From Silurus meridionalis (lineage: Eukaryota; Chordata; Actinopteri; Siluriformes; Siluridae): a stretch of DNA of 64,000 nucleotides. Within the stretch, counting starts at the first letter, position 1; each line of letters begins with the position of its first letter. The DNA is taken from the NCBI RefSeq assembly GCF_014805685.1, contig NC_060892.1, positions 13,410,990-13,474,989 on the forward strand, read 5' to 3'. A program made the position numbers and the translations under genes. The notes under the pieces are model-generated. The model was not told the origin of the DNA. It searched no databases and worked only from the letters and a program-made list of their open reading frames with translations. Positions 33,568 to 48,189 of the stretch are shown here, one piece after another.

Positions 33568-36500
33568 CTGAAAAGGATGAGAGATGATTCTCAATACAGT
33601 GGGAGAATAATTTTGCCCTCATTGTCATCCCCATGAAGGCTCAATGCCACAATTATACAGCAGAGTTCTTCCTTCAACCTTGCAACTCATTCACAAGCAG
33701 CCACTTTCGCCTCTCTGTATTCCCAACACAGCTGTGGCTGGTGTGCTGTTTCCATTTAAACAGATCAAATAGAGGTTTCTGAGGGCTGCACTTTATACAA
33801 AAAAAAAAAAAAAAAAAAGATCCCTCCTATTTTTATTGCCTGCTCAATGATTGCAGCGGGCTGAAAGCAGCAAGGTGCAGAGTGAGTCATTTCTCGAGGA
33901 AAACTGGTTGATGGTGTCCTACGTCTGACTTTGCAGCAATGAGCAGCAAATGCCTCTGCTTCTGTTAGCACGGTTGTTTTTTTTTTTCGTAAGAAAAGAC
34001 GCTGAGGTGAATAAAAGGACAGGAACAGAAAGCTGTAATGCAGAGGATTGTCTAGGTGAGACAACAGTGTTGCTATGATTATTACTGCTCTAACAGAAGC
34101 CCACAATCAGCTCAGCTGACATCACATTTATGCACGGTTTGCAATTCAGGTAAATAAGTGACTAAAAATGCTGCCTCAAGCGTTCTACTCTGATAGGGTT
34201 AGCATGTAATGGTTAATATACTACATCTGGCAACGTGTCAAGGATACATTTTTCATGGTAGTACACTAAGTGAAATACACATTTAGTCACCACCTCTTTA
34301 ATCTTACACAAGGAATAACATGATGAAAGGTTTATACAAAAGTCAAGGAGATGAAATCCAGCAGATGAGCAACTCCTATTAAATCAAGCACAGCCATTTT
34401 CCTCACTTTATACTCACTCCAAGCTCCACTAGCTGCCAAATGTACCGAAATGCAGTCATTCCTGGCTAAGGCTGATAAACACCAGCCAATAATGTCATCA
34501 TAAGTAAAAATGTCCTAAAACATACCACGTGCAACACTCTTCCACCCGCCTTATGTCACACTGAGACTTCCAGACTGCAAGAGCTGTCCTTGCTGCCTCT
34601 CCTTTGAAAAATGTCAATGGGGTCAGTAGAGGAGCACATTAGCAGTGGCCCCCTGGTCATTCTCCTGGAGTCATTAACGTTCCTCCGGCCACCTGTCTGT
34701 GCCCCAGGGCTGACTCGGGGTGAATGGCCAATCGTTTCACCTCTTGTGCCCTTCAAAGGTTTTGGCGGAAGAAACAGAAGCTTGGCGTGTGCCCTTCTGG
34801 ACTCTTACACTCCATTAATAAATACCTCTGAAGCAGTTAAACACAGGAGCTCTGGCCCGTTACGGATCAGTGGCTCTACAGTGCATGGTAGGAAATGTTC
34901 ACAGCTGAGCTTGCTCCAGAATCCACAATTCTCTCACCTATACAAAATAACCTGCCTGCCATGTAACGCAGGGGTGTCAGACGTACCAATATCCACGGTT
35001 TTCTCCAGGAGAAACGTGAGCGACAAACGAAAAAATCTCGGCTTTCTGCTTTTTTCATCTAAGCTTGATAATGTTCACTTTAACAGAAAAGCCAATGCAC
35101 CGTGAAAGACGTACATGTGCTTCTGGTAGAGGTTACTCTCGCTTCATGTCAGCGTTATCTAAATGAACTCTGACCTTTGTGGTTTCCTCAGACAATAACA
35201 TAAGAAGCTGATTACGCAAAAGAAGTAGTCACGACACACTTAACTTATTTTCTTGCTATTTGGGGAAAAAAAAGCTTTTTCAAGCAATCATTTTCTAAAC
35301 AAATAATCAGCTAACAAAGTTTTACAGCTAATCAGTGAAAGTATACAATGAGGTTAAAGATTAAGCTACTAAGATCTTGTGCACATCTGCCCTTGAATTA
35401 AGTTTAAAGGGGTGGAAAAAAGGAAAAAAAAAAAACCAAAACGGAATTATTAAACAAAAACAGTGAAGCATAATGAATGAAGCTCAAGTCGCTGTAAGAA
35501 ACTGCAGGGAAAGGCACAGTGTGTAAAGCCGGGACTGACATCAGTATACTGGCATAAGTAATCCTGGCGTGCCTATTTTCCCTGGCACTCAGCCGTTTCT
35601 GGGCTCCTCTTCAAGAGCAATAAAGTTTGTCAAGATTTAGGGTTGACACTTGGAGGCATCAGCGTGCATGGTTTCCATGGGTGGATGAGACACCAGCATG
35701 ACCCTGGTGTGCCTCCAGCTTCCTGCCAAGGGGATTTGTGTCATGGTGATGGTTTGAAACATTGCCCTGATCTGTCTCTATGTGTTCCATCAGGAGCTGA
35801 AAGCCGTCTAACCCGGAGTCTATTTGATTTCATAAACACGAGTCAGTAGAGAGCAAATAGACGTAGCTAATCTATTAATCCAGGAGGTATTCAGGGAAAA
35901 TGTTAAGACATGGGAATCAAGTCTTCTTTTTCATTCCGAATTAGTCGCAACGTCGTTCTTCGGGATGTTGATGAGCTGAAAAGAGCTGTCTTATTTCATC
36001 ATGCGTTAATTAAATACGATTACTTTTAAGCCTCTGAGATTTGGACTGCACTGCAATTCATTATCAAACCACGTTCATTACAGCAGGTCTATAAACAATC
36101 TAGTTTACATATTGCATTATGCTAACATTTCTGTCACAGTGTCTTTTTATCCACTGCTATCATTTAATCATCGCTTTATATCATAACGTATCTAAAGACT
36201 GATCTATATTTACACCCTGAAATAGGTGTGATGGTCGGGTCTTCACAAACCTTTGAGCATATATGTAGCTGACAAAGAAACCACTAATGCCAGTGATGAA
36301 GGAAAACTCCTTGAGCCCACTCAGAAAATAAACCTGAAGAAGAGCGAGATTTCAAATGCAATGCGTTCATGACGACCCTGAAGGTTATGATCATTAAATT
36401 ATGAGAGTAAACAAGTGTAGAAGAATAAAGACAAACACTACCAAGTGTTCAGTAAATAAGAACGAGGATGAGTACACGACAATCTCAATCTTATGATTAC

Positions 36501-38232
36501 AAAAGCAGTTCTGAGGCACAAGTGCAATAAAATGGGTAATATTTCCACATAATTGAAACGCCCACAATGTTTGATCTTCTGAAAACCATCTCTTTTCAAA
36601 AGCATCAGCAAAAACAAGTGCAGGACCGTTTGCTCTTGGCAGGGTTGACATTTACAGAAACATTGCTAGAAGCATTAAGACACAAGATCATAATTGATGT
36701 GGGCAGAAGCACGGCGAGTCCTTAAAGGAACCGAGCACAATGGTAAGCCATATCAAAGTGCTCGAACGACACCCTTCCACCGGATCTGGTTGCTCCACTT
36801 TCCACCCACACACGGTGTCAGGGAGATACAGATCTGCCCGCTTCCGCAATGAGGGGGGGTGGAAGCACCCCACAAACTTCAAACAGGCATAGGCATCCTG
36901 GTGGACCCGGCGCTAGCTCAGCTGGAGAAAGACGATCAAATGGAGCACATGCCGAGCAGACGGCCTCCTCCTTCTCCGGCATGTTTTCCAGAGGAGGAAC
37001 AGATGAGAGGAGGCTGGAAGCAGCAGGCCATAACTACCTCCCTTAAGCAGACTAAAGCAGGTGGAGGCCTTCAGTGCCTGTACACGCCTGAAGCTGGAAA
37101 TGTGTACGACCTTCTTTTTTTGTCCCTCCTGAAATGTAGTCAGTCAAGCTAGGGAACACAAACATACATCCAAAAAAAAACAAAAGAAACAAAAAAAAGC
37201 GCTGGCTGAATAAGAGGCAGTGTGACTACAATGGATAAAGGAGCAAATACTTAAGAGAGGTATGCGCTAAGGATGCCGACGAGGCTTCATTTATAAGACT
37301 GATGCTCAGAGTACAGCAGTGGGCACACACTGTGGGCGACTCAGAAAGTGTGTGTTCAACATGAGAAACAAGCCTACGCCATACTGCTGCACAAGTAGAG
37401 CTTTGATGCTAAAATAAAGCTTAAAACAACCCACAAAATGCAGAACTCCACTGCCAAGAATCATTTAACATTGTGATTAAAAACTTTGGATTCGTCTCGT
37501 GTGTAGTTGTGATCTAAAAGCCTCTATTTGAAAACAGTAGGTAATGGGCCCCAGGTAATAAAACCTTTTAAAGATGCATAAACTGCACTTCTGGCATATG
37601 GACCTGATTCAACACTTTACTCTACAAATGCCTCTCCACTGGGTAGTTTCCAATAAACTATGACACTATGTGATGTGAGCCTTGTTTTTTATTTCCATTT
37701 ATTCTCACTACTTTATACTGATGTATTTTAACTTCCATAAATAACCGTAATGTGAATATGAAAATTCAAATATCAAACCCACCTAACCAATAAAGACCAA
37801 ATCTTCGGGGGGGTGGGGGGGATAATATTGCTAGGCTGGCCATGATATGGTGTTCCTTGATCAAGGGCACACCAGTGGCAGCTTGGGGTCTTCTGATCCT
37901 CTCTGACCTTCTAATCCAGAGCCTTAACCAGTAAACCAGCCACCACTGCTAACGCTAAGAAACAAAACGCAATTCCTGGCACTTTAAACATCATCGTCAA
38001 CAAATAGAAGGTCATACTATCAGCACAAAGCTTCAGTCAACCTAAACAATGTTATTAAAACTTAATCACCCGCCACTTTAATATAAATACCATTAACAAG
38101 TTCATGACTTTTGTTGAGCAGGTTATTAGTATATATATATATTTTTTCTTCGCATTAGCTTTGTATCCAGATCAACTGTGCTGCAAGCCCGTGGGATCAG
38201 TCCTGCAATAGAAACATCCTCAGTGTACTTAC
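33568..38232 (-). other. znf609 intron
   Basis: About 4.7 kb. It has a poly(A) run at 33799-33818 and long open frames on the plus strand (34611-35105, 36859-37152) without recognisable homology or splice context. These may be chance, or conserved noncoding DNA with low stop density. Confidence 0.7.
33799..33818. repeat. Poly(A) run
   Basis: About 20 consecutive A on the plus strand, following TATAC. Confidence 0.9.
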
Positions 38233-38458
38233 CGTCCTCAGTTTCTTGCCACACAATGCCCTCCAGGTTGACGCTTGTTCCAGGCTCGCAGGGCCCCAGG
38301 CACTCAGGCTCTGTGCTCAGTGCCACGTCGGATGTGTTTACTGCCACAGAGCGCGTCCGAACCATCAGCTGCTCACATGGCGAGGCGATGTCCGTGTTAC
38401 CCACTGAAGCTAGAAGGTGGAGCGGAGGTGGCGCCGGTGTAGAGACCGGAGACTCCAT
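38233..38458 (-). CDS. znf609: znf609 exon, conserved N-terminal domain
   Basis: This 226-bp exon starts [20 protein letters not shown] and contains ISSPCEQ-like [20 protein letters not shown], then [20 protein letters not shown] and [11 protein letters not shown], matching human ZNF609. The acceptor is TTTATGCAG and the donor is GACG followed by GTAAGT. The initial methionine is internal to the protein: exon 63638-64000 ends ...KVKNEK and joins in phase 0. Confidence 0.97.
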
Positions 38459-41400
38459 CTGCATAAACATTAAAATAGGAGAAAAAAACACAGATAGAAT
38501 GAGAATACAGTAGGAAATGCTAAAAGTATCCTAAGATCTATAACAGAAAAGGAGACAAACAGAATCTAAAAACCAAACAAACAGAAGATAAGGCCATTAA
38601 ATCCCATACAAACGAAATGGAAAGCCTTCCTAAGATTAAAATTGCTAACCATAGAAAGCTGCATAAAATGCACACCAATTTTTTTTCTAATCATCATGCT
38701 TTTATGCTTAGGTCGAGACGTCTAGGTGAGTTAACGTCTCGGGGGTTGAGTGGAATTCTGGCTCTGATAAGAGGAAAGTCATCAAGAGATCCACAGAGAG
38801 AAGAAAAAGGCTTCATTCACTCTCTGAGAAGTGCGATGGTGTAATTATCACGTTGGAGTGAGATCATAACAGGCTCAAAATTTCCATTACTTTCTTTAAG
38901 CCCGGGTGCGAAACATGACGCTGAGGCGAAAATCTAATGGCGTCTTAACCGCTCGGTGATTTATGATCACCGTGACTCGCCAAAGCAGTGGCTGGTGTGT
39001 GAACAGCGCAGGCGAGTCGTCATCCAACTGTCAGGTCTACAGCACTCGCAAAGAAAACAGAACCTGCTACATCTCCCCCCAGCACCACAAACACTTTCAG
39101 CTTACATCACTGTTGAGTGTCTTCATCCTGACTTTGGATGGATTTCTGGCCCAATTCGATGCTTTGACATGTTGCGTTAAGGCAAGGGCCAACGCTCATT
39201 ACGCAGCTAACACGAGTCATCTATTCTTCACACCAGGTGCATGGGTTCCACCGTAAGTTCACATCATTAATGAAAAACGAGATGGAGACCTAATTAAAGT
39301 GCAACACGTCCGTGCAGTGAAAATCATACATTTTTATGAGTCCATTTAAAAGAAAATGACAACAGAGATGAGTGTGTTATGACGCTTTTCATATTTTTCA
39401 TATAGTTATTTATTAAGATTTAAGTGGAAATATTTTCACACTGCATGAAGTCTAATTTTGCCAAATGGGCAATTTCTATTAAATTACCCTTTTTTTTTTT
39501 TACTGTCTGAAATATATGACTCACATGATTAATGTATTCACTTTTACCAAAATCCATAACGCCCCATGGCACACGTACACATTCTATTTACAGAGCAATG
39601 ATAATATAAACACATTTGAGGCAGACAAATGTCTTTGGATGAAAACCAGAATTTTTAAAGCAAAATATAAATTCGTATAGATGGACCTTTTAGTAGCAAA
39701 GGCATCAACCAAATTTAAGGGCACTTCGTCACATCTGTGCATCACGACATACATCACTGGAGCTTATAATTTTATGATTTATGAGGCCTGTTCCATTACA
39801 GAATGTCATGTTTGCCTGACATGACTGCTATTACAACACAACCCTCACAATTAGTGACCAAACCGCGTAGTCTATATTTGACGGACATCAAGAGCACATC
39901 AGCCTCGGACAGTGTATGCGCATGATAATCGGCTTTAATCGGTCGTCGAGGGTGTGGGATTCTCTCAAGTAACAACCCTGACAGATGAAAACCGAAGCAA
40001 AAAAATTAATTGAGGTTTGACACGGGAGAGTTAAACATTTATAATGTGTGGTAAATATTTCCACTGGATAAGGACACGGTGTTCCAGCACATTCAGAGCA
40101 ACATCATCAACTCTTAGATCGATGCCCTTGTTTTTCGTCATTTCTCATATGCGATTGCAATCTATGGGTTCCTGAGCTTTTAGCTACTTTCTTATTTGTG
40201 GAATCTACTTCTCATCATATTCACAACAGCGACTCTAGACTTTCAACTGTAGCTTGAAAACGCATCTTTTTTACGCATCTTTTTTTCAGTAGACATTCCA
40301 CTGCTACTCAACACACTTATTATTGATTTCTATAGCGTTTTATGATTTAAAATTTGCTGATTGTGTTTTAACTGGATGTAAGGCGTCCATAATTCAAATG
40401 TTTTATCATCATCATTAACTGAAATGTTTTTCTGAAAACGAGTCAACTGAGTGTTTAGCTACGGACAGAAATAAAGGTCGAACGTGGCGATTTCCACTGT
40501 GAACCGGTTTCTTTCCTGTAGCCTTACAGGTGTGATGTTTTTCCCCTTTCAGAAACACTTTTTAGCTGCTTTACTGTATGCCACTGCAGCACAGCTCCTG
40601 GAGAACATCATAACCTGAGTGAGAGAAATGCAGTTCGGATGTCAGACAGGAATTTTCCTGCTCTGGGTACAGATTGAACTAAGCTTGGAGCGTGAGTGGT
40701 ACTAAAGCGTTTTTGTTTGGCAGGAAGCCGAATGAAAGCATGTTTTGGGGTGTTTAGGTACACGTGTTTGTGATGTTTAATGAGAATCAGAACGCTGAAC
40801 TCACCTACACAGCATCACACATCACTGCTCACATCAATAGTATACAGAGTAATGATTAAACACAGCACGTCAGTAATAAAGACAGTGTAGCGCACCTGCA
40901 CGTGCACACGCACACACACACTCACACACAGCTTCCATGTCCTGTTTCCCAGCAACATGCTTTATATCATTTACATATTTAATCATCTTATTAAATAATC
41001 ATTATTCACTTTTTTTTTTTTTTTTTACACATGTATGTAAGCATGAATGAATACCATAATCAGCCAAAGATCTTGCCATGTCAACATGTGCTGGGAAACC
41101 AAATAACCGTATACACACGCGCACACACATTTTCTTTGAAAATGAGATTACACTGCAGATTCTTATTTGCAGAATTTAGACGGCTATAATTGTGCATCCT
41201 GCAGCAGAGAGATGGCGTGAGTGCAGGAAGACGGCGTGAGCCGGACGACGTTGTTCTGGGGCGAGCGTGAAACACAAGAACAGGAAAACACTATGCAGAT
41301 TACACATGACAGCTGTGCCCGCATACACTTAACACTTCAAAGCCCGACTCCATTTCACTCGCCGTGTAACTTACAACGTGCCGAGAAGGATGTAAAGCAA

Positions 41401-42431
41401 TCTGTCCTCAGGAGCGGTGAAAAAAAAAAATACACAAAAAAAAAGCCCTGTAACGGCTACTGATCCATCAAACGATGACATCTGTGCAGGCATCTTCTTT
41501 TTAAACGCTTATTACTTCGAGCAGACATATTTGCACTTTTGTGCTTGACGCTTTACGTTTCAGCAAACCGTAAAGAAAGTCATTTATTTCCTAATTGCAA
41601 GATACAGTTTTAACTCTATAAATAACGCAACATTACGGCTCATAGATTTTCCTTTCTTCATGCGCAGGGTGAAAATAAGGGCAGAAATGTGCAGTTGGAA
41701 ATTGAATTCCGGCGCTCGAGTCAGCAGTGAATGTTCTGTCTGTGCTGGGTGTGAAAAGTGATAAGACGAGACTGAGGTTTAACAAAGCCACAAGTGAACG
41801 AGAGCCAGACCCCCGGAAGATTCCACCAAATCGGTCCTTAATTTTCTGAGCATCAGAAGTTTTGCATGTTGTTTGTTTAAGTGTTGTCGAAATAGCACAA
41901 AAATAAATTAATATTTCTGCCGATAATTATTTTATTTAATATTTAATAAAGCTACATTTAAAACGAATGTGCACTCATGCAGAAAATATAAATCACAAAC
42001 TACTTGTTCAATTCCTACCATCTGCTCGTCTACACACGCAGACATCAGGCATCAGGATGAATAAAACTCCCCAGCTACCGCATAAATAACCATACTGAGA
42101 GGAAATAAAGACTCATCATTTATTTTACACGAGACGTGATGACAGAACACTGTAAACCTTTACAGACTTGCTGCATTACAACTTATCGCGCCAGAACAAC
42201 GTCGATAACGATCATAAACTTATTTCTTCCGCTTAAGACTGTAGTAGTGCAGGGCGGCATGATCCTTAATCAATGCAAGTGATTATTTTATCAAAATGTT
42301 GATCAAGTCCTTTTCTTTTTTTTTTCTTACATCCCATTCCACTTTTAATCCCCATTTACTCTTCTAATAATCACTGCACTATATATTGGAGTACGCTTGT
42401 GTAGATTTCTGTTCATTCAGCCACAAGAGTG

Positions 42432-42660
42432 TTAGTAAAGTCAGGAACTGATGAAGGGTGAGGTGAGGAGGCCTGGGGTGCTGTCAACATGTCAATTCAT
42501 CCCAATAGGGTTGAGGTCAGAGCTCTATAGCAGGCCACACAAAAACTTCCAACTCCAAAAGGCTTCGTGCACAGGAGCATCGTCATGCTGGAACAGGGTT
42601 GGGTCTCCTAGTTTAAGTAAAGGGGAAGTTTAATATCCAAATACTTTTGTCCATATAGTG
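42432..42660 (+). mobile_element. DNA transposon fragment ending GTCCATATAGTG
   Basis: The right end reads CAAATACTTTTGTCCATATA and then GTGTA, a variant of the ATATGGAC terminus. Inside are TTGAGGTCAGAGCTCTATAG and ATCGTCATGCTGGAACAGG, typical internal motifs of a common fish DNA-transposon family. The left end is missing. Confidence 0.65.
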
Positions 42661-43823
42661 TATTATTTAAAGCTGTATTTTAAAATGGTTTGCCATTAAT
42701 TTGTAAGAAAACCAATACACCAGAAGGCACATTACGCATCACATAATTGGGCTGAAATTTGATGATATGGCATTTTGTACAAGGGTAATTTTGCTGGGAA
42801 ATACCGGTTGTGTCACTCTACTGCAAATAGCATGATTTTAATGTATAATTATAAACTGCCCAGAAGCAGAAGACATTTTCATCTGGACCTGAATGTATCC
42901 ACATTTCTTGAATTAAACAGAAAATCTGTTTGAGCTAAATCTGTATATCATGACGCACACTGTATATAGTAGAAATGTCTTTGAGAATTAGGACATGATA
43001 TTTGTCATGCTGCTACTAAGCTGTAATAAAGCACTTAAACATCTTACTAGCTCACAATACATTGGAATCCATTAGTTACTGTTTAGCCAGTAAGGTTTCT
43101 AGGCATGGCGCTGAGCAACACACAGGAGTGTCCACTTCCCCAAAGCTCCTGCTAATGGATTTTTGATTAGTCCGTTTCTGTAGAATGAGCATTACTGTCA
43201 TTATAAAGCATACTTGGCTATAATCGGAGGAGTATACAGCAGGTCCAATACAAACTGGGAGCAAATGCAGCTTGTAATAAAGCCAGAGAGGAACTAAAAA
43301 CCGGGACTAATCAATGAGGTATAATGAAAAGAAAGAGATTCTGAAGCAATCTACATGATCAGGACATTTTTAAAAAGAAAAGAAAATCATCAACAGCGTC
43401 TGCATGTTTACCAGTTACTAAGAGGGCCGAGCTCCGGTTTTTCCCACTAGACCTCTTAACAGGAAGTAATACTGAGAGCATAAAACAATTGCCTCTCTAG
43501 GCAGCCGACTAAGCCTAATCAATCAATGTGTGAACGAGAGCCGTGCCTGAGGCTGATGTACGCTGATGCAATCAATGACACCTAATAAAGCAGGAAATAT
43601 GCAAATCAACCCGAGGATGCTCCGTCTTTCATTTCGGGATCGATACTCTGCTGATGAGGGGCTCTATCTTGAACAATTATCGCAAATGATTTATTGGTTA
43701 AGCGTTGCCCTGAGGGGGCAGGGTTTATTATTGTTACTTTCCCTCAGATAATGATGGCTAATAATGCTCAGTTTAACCACGCTATACATAAAAATCTGGA
43801 TCAGAATAGCCAAAGTCTATGTC

Positions 43824-43830
<7 letters not shown>

Positions 43831-43909
<79 letters not shown>
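43831..43909. repeat. (CA)n microsatellite
   Basis: About 39 CA units. Confidence 0.98.
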
Positions 43910-43910
<1 letters not shown>

Positions 43911-45502
43911 GGGTGAATGTTTTTTCCCCACAAATGATCAAAAGGCTTTTAAACACTGCTCATTATATACACCTTGTTTACAGGGTCCTGATAGCCAGGC
44001 CCAATTTTGTTATCTAGCTAACTTGTCGAAAAAATCTATCGAAACTGCCATTTCATGTCTCATAAAAGATATTACCCATATTCGAAGAACTAAAGAACTA
44101 AATGTCATGCAATTAGTCTCCATCCTTCTGCTAAAACAAGAAGAATCCAATTTAATTCAATAGTATTGCTCTATGAATGATGGAAATCATCACAAAGCAA
44201 CTATACAGAATTAAAGAGAAATATAGATTTAGTTTTATACGTGTACAGATAATTAGGTTTGACTCTAATGATAGTACTCTGTAAACAGAAGACAACACTG
44301 GAAAGAAGTGAAAAGTGAGCACGATTAGTGTCGTTTGCTCAGCAGGGTCCAGTGTCACCAAACAACAGCTGATGCAGACAGGGATAATGTTATTCCAGGA
44401 GCTCTGCTATAACCCCAAAACTTGGCTCGCTTGCGAGCTTCCATTAGCTACTTTTGCATGTACATAAACAGAAATAGATCACAAACTCGGTTTCCAATGA
44501 AGAAAACTCAAAAGGTCTTCTGTGTGAATAAGAGTTTATAGTAACGGTTTTCTTAACCTACTTTTGAAGTAGTGACTACAAACGGTTTTGAGAAAACTAG
44601 AAAAAAAAATACTAACAGAAGCATCATGCAGGAAACATCATAGCAGTATCTCACAATACTTCTGTTACTGTAGTGCATTTACAGTAAAATAAGTGCATAC
44701 TATTCAAAAAGAAAGTCTTTTACAGAAAGAGGATCTGTGCGTTTTTACTTCTGTGTTTTAAAAGTAGGTGCATAAATGATGGCAGAGATATTTTGGTTTT
44801 TTAAGGCTAAAAAGAGGCTAACTCGAACATCAGAATCCAGCCTTACCATATATCCTCTAGAAGCCGGAGCGCCAACGCCACATGTTTTCCCTGAAGTACT
44901 TTATTGTGTTGAAAACTCATAGCGCAAATATGTGTACTATTTGGCCATGATTGCAGTCTGAACAGTCAATACTCAGCATCTCAAAATGCTCGAGCGAGGC
45001 CTAATGAATCGATTGACATAATCAATCGCTCCACTGCTACTTACATCATATAGTGACAGCAAAATCGAACCCGGCTTTAAAAAAAACATAAAAAAAAAAG
45101 AATGATGAGTTTCTCAGAAAGAGGTAACGCTTGATGTTGATCAATCTAAGCTTTACGTTAAAAAAAACCTAAAGAAAGAAAATCCTGCAGCTGCTAGACG
45201 AGTAAACGCGACAGGCGTGCAGAACCGAGCTGGATGTGTGTGTAGAATGCTGTCGGGCCATGCCTTTAAGGAGTAATATGTCAGCTCTACTTCACTGCTC
45301 CGTGGCTTGCCCAGATAACTGAGCTGCACTGATCAGATTACTCAGCTCGAGCACTTTAAAAAGTCCTGCACTCTTAAGCATATGTTCTGCTCTCACTGCT
45401 CTAACAAGAGGAGCTGCTAAGCCAAGCTGATATTCAATCAGAGATGATGCTCGGACAGCTCCAGTCTATTCTGCTGCTCTATCTATCTCTCTGACTGACG
45501 CG

Positions 45503-45503
<1 letters not shown>

Positions 45504-45595
<92 letters not shown>
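45504..45595. repeat. (CA)n microsatellite
   Basis: About 45 CA units, the longest CA tract in the window. Confidence 0.98.
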
Positions 45596-45596
<1 letters not shown>

Positions 45597-45665
45597 ATAC
45601 CAAAAACCTCCCTGAATCTGAGTAAACTCTGTATTGTTCAGAAATCGCTGAATACATATATTCAT

Positions 45666-46036
45666 AAACTATATGGACGAACGTATTGGGACACCTGACT
45701 TTTCCATCCATATGGAGAAACAAACCTGTTCCAGCATGACGATGTCCCTGTGCACAAAGCCAGCTCTATGAAGATATGGTTCGAGTGGTACATCTTAAGT
45801 GGCCTGCAACACTTCTGGGATAAATTTAAATGCAGACTGCACCCCAGACCTCCTCCCCAGCACCTGACTTTACTAACACCCCTGTGGCTGAATGAGCACA
45901 AATCTCCACTCGACAGAAAATCTAGTGGAAAATCTTCCCAGAAGAACAGAGGTTATTAATCTAAAAACGTATTATTGGATGTTCGAAAAGCACATGAATC
46001 TTAGGGTCGGGTGTCTACAAACTTATGTCCATATCA
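45666..46036 (+). mobile_element. DNA transposon remnant with ATATGGAC ends
   Basis: The left end is CTATATGGACGAACGTATTG followed by GGACACC. The right end GTGTCTACAAACTTATGTCC and ATAT is its inverted counterpart. Internal motifs match 19636-20145. The length of about 370 bp and absence of a reading frame indicate a nonautonomous element. Confidence 0.75.
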
Positions 46037-46187
46037 TGTTTTTTATCCGTACTTAAATGAAGCTCAAACGAATGTTGGAGGAAGGAAAAAGGGTATGTTA
46101 CACTGCCCTATGATGCAGCAAGAGCAGCAGTCTGAAGTCTCACACCCTTACAGCAACATCTTGTTGAAGTCTGTTTGTAAGTGAAAT

Positions 46188-46942
46188 TACCGTAATTTCC
46201 GAAATATAAAGCGATATATAAGCCGCACCCACTGAATTTTACAAATATTTTTATTTTGAACATAAATAAGCCGCACCTGCCTACACTGAAACTAATAAAC
46301 TTTACACAGGCTTTAACGAAAGACACCTTACACGGTGTAACGGGAGAAATATGTTGGCTTCCTTTAGGAGCATAGCAGTATTTTGGGAATAGCATGCCAC
46401 TGCATTTTTCCGCTTTTACTGCGTGTGTGTAAGACTGAGGAATATGTCATTATTTTCTGATGCTCATTTCTAAGTTTCTTTGACTAAACCTTAATGCTGT
46501 TGCCAAGAAAAATAAAAAAGCACAGGAAACCTGTCTGTGCTTATATGATTTCTGTTCCAGCTGGAGTTACAACTCGAGCTCTCCCTTCACCCAGACTCAA
46601 CGCGTTACAACGGCTTGTATCTAAACAGTAGCCTACCAAGAAAGTCATTGTACACTGCCTTCCTCCTTCCTTTCACAACTATTTCTCTCGGGAGTTTATC
46701 TTTTGGCATCAAATGTCTTTTCTCCCGATGCCGTGCAGCTCAGAACACGGGTGTAGTGCGTTTTTTCGTTTCCGTTCGGAAATTTTATTGGTCTAATGTT
46801 ATGTCGCTCAGTTTTTTGGCTTGAAGTTTGTGAAACCGGGAAAAACCCAGGAAAAATTTAGAAATTAGCCGCTTCATTGTTTAAGCCGCGGGGTTCAAAA
46901 CGTGGGAAAAAAGTAGCGGCTTATAGTCCGAAAAATACGGTA
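46188..46942 (+). mobile_element. TA-targeting MITE copy (d), complete
   Basis: Begins TACCGTAATTTCC and ends with the inverted form finishing ATACGGTA, flanked by TA. It is in the same orientation as copy (b) and lacks the transposase fragment. It retains the unoccupied TA site (CACAACTATTTCTC at 46674-46687). Confidence 0.88.
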
Positions 46943-47499
46943 ATGCTTTTTTGATGCATTGATTGCTCAGACACATTTGGGGAACAAAAATCATTGTGTA
47001 TTTTTTCCCCTCTTTGCTATTAGTATAAAAAGCTTTTTATCTTGCCAAAACAAATATACCAAAACCCTGCTCTTCTAAACCTTTCACAACATGAGGGGAA
47101 ATACACAACACCTGAAACAGTGAGACTACAAATAGACAAAAAAAAAAAAAATCCTGTGTCCTAATACATTTATACTGAATATTAAGTGCGTTCTAAAAAA
47201 AAAAAACCTACCAATAACGGCAAACTGACTACATGCAATAAATTAACGGAACGAACGAGTCATGACCACACAAATAGTCACGAAATCCCATTCCAAACTA
47301 AACCTACAAAAATGATTGAAACAGGTGTAAACAACTGCCAATGAGGAAAAAAACACAAACATTGTAGAGCACACATTTAAGGTACAAAAAATAAAAGAAT
47401 CCCCTGCACTACGGTTAATAAAGTATCAACAATGCAAACACACACATGGTGAGATGTAATACCTTCTCTCAGAATGAGAGGTAAGTACACTTTAAGGCT

Positions 47500-47780
47500 C
47501 TTCTCTGTTCTGGCACCGAGGTGGTGGAATGAACTTCCCCTAGATGTCCGTACAGCAGAGTCCCTGATTATCTTTAAGCGATGACTGAAGACCTACCTCC
47601 TCCTGAAATACCTAAATTAGCACTTTCCAAGTCTGTAGAATTCGAGTTATATTTATATTAAGTTTGTAATCTTGCGTACCAGTGTAGATTTATTCATTAC
47701 TAGAGATTTAAAGCCCTTTTGTACTTCGCTCTGGATAAGGGCGTCTGCTAAATGCCGCAAATGTAAATGTAAATGTAATA
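47500..47780 (+). mobile_element. 5'-truncated L2-like LINE fragment
   Basis: The left part encodes, in a broken frame, W-W-N-E-L-P-L-D-V-R-T-A-E-S and F-K-R-R-L-K-T-Y, the extreme C-terminus of L2-type reverse transcriptases. The 3' end has CGCTCTGGATAAGGGCGTCT followed by GCTAAATGCCGC and AAATGT repeats. Homologous to 12285-12602. Confidence 0.8.
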
Positions 47781-48189
47781 CGCAATGTATTTAAATAGCA
47801 TTAAAATAATGAATGTTTATAAAGCTCAATTACTGTTTCACTTTTCATAGTAAAAGCATGTATTTTGGCTGACTATCTTTTTTCTTTATTACACAATATA
47901 ACGTTTTTTCAACAACCCAGCAGTACAGTGTTGTTAGAAGAAAGAGCCAAATTTTATTTTTGGAAGAAGAAAAAACAACAACAACAAAAAAACCAGTATA
48001 TTACAATAGAAAGGGGAACATTGTTTACACATCTTTTACATTTTGGGCATTTTAAAAATGTTTCCTCGTATCAGCAGCATTTTGTCTCCTGTTTGATAAA
48101 ACATCAGTATTACACTGTGGAAATTTGGTTTTAAAACCGTATTTTTTTTTAAGCTTTATGTTTAAACCGTTGTTAGAAAACAGGACACT

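Noticed and set aside
36859..37152. 97-codon plus-strand frame starting MEAPHKLQTG
   Set aside because: No recognisable domain, and it is intronic to znf609 on the opposite strand without clear splice or poly(A) context.
43819..44163. 114-codon frame starting MSIYTHTHTH
   Set aside because: Its first third is the (CA)n repeat and the rest has no similarity or codon signal.
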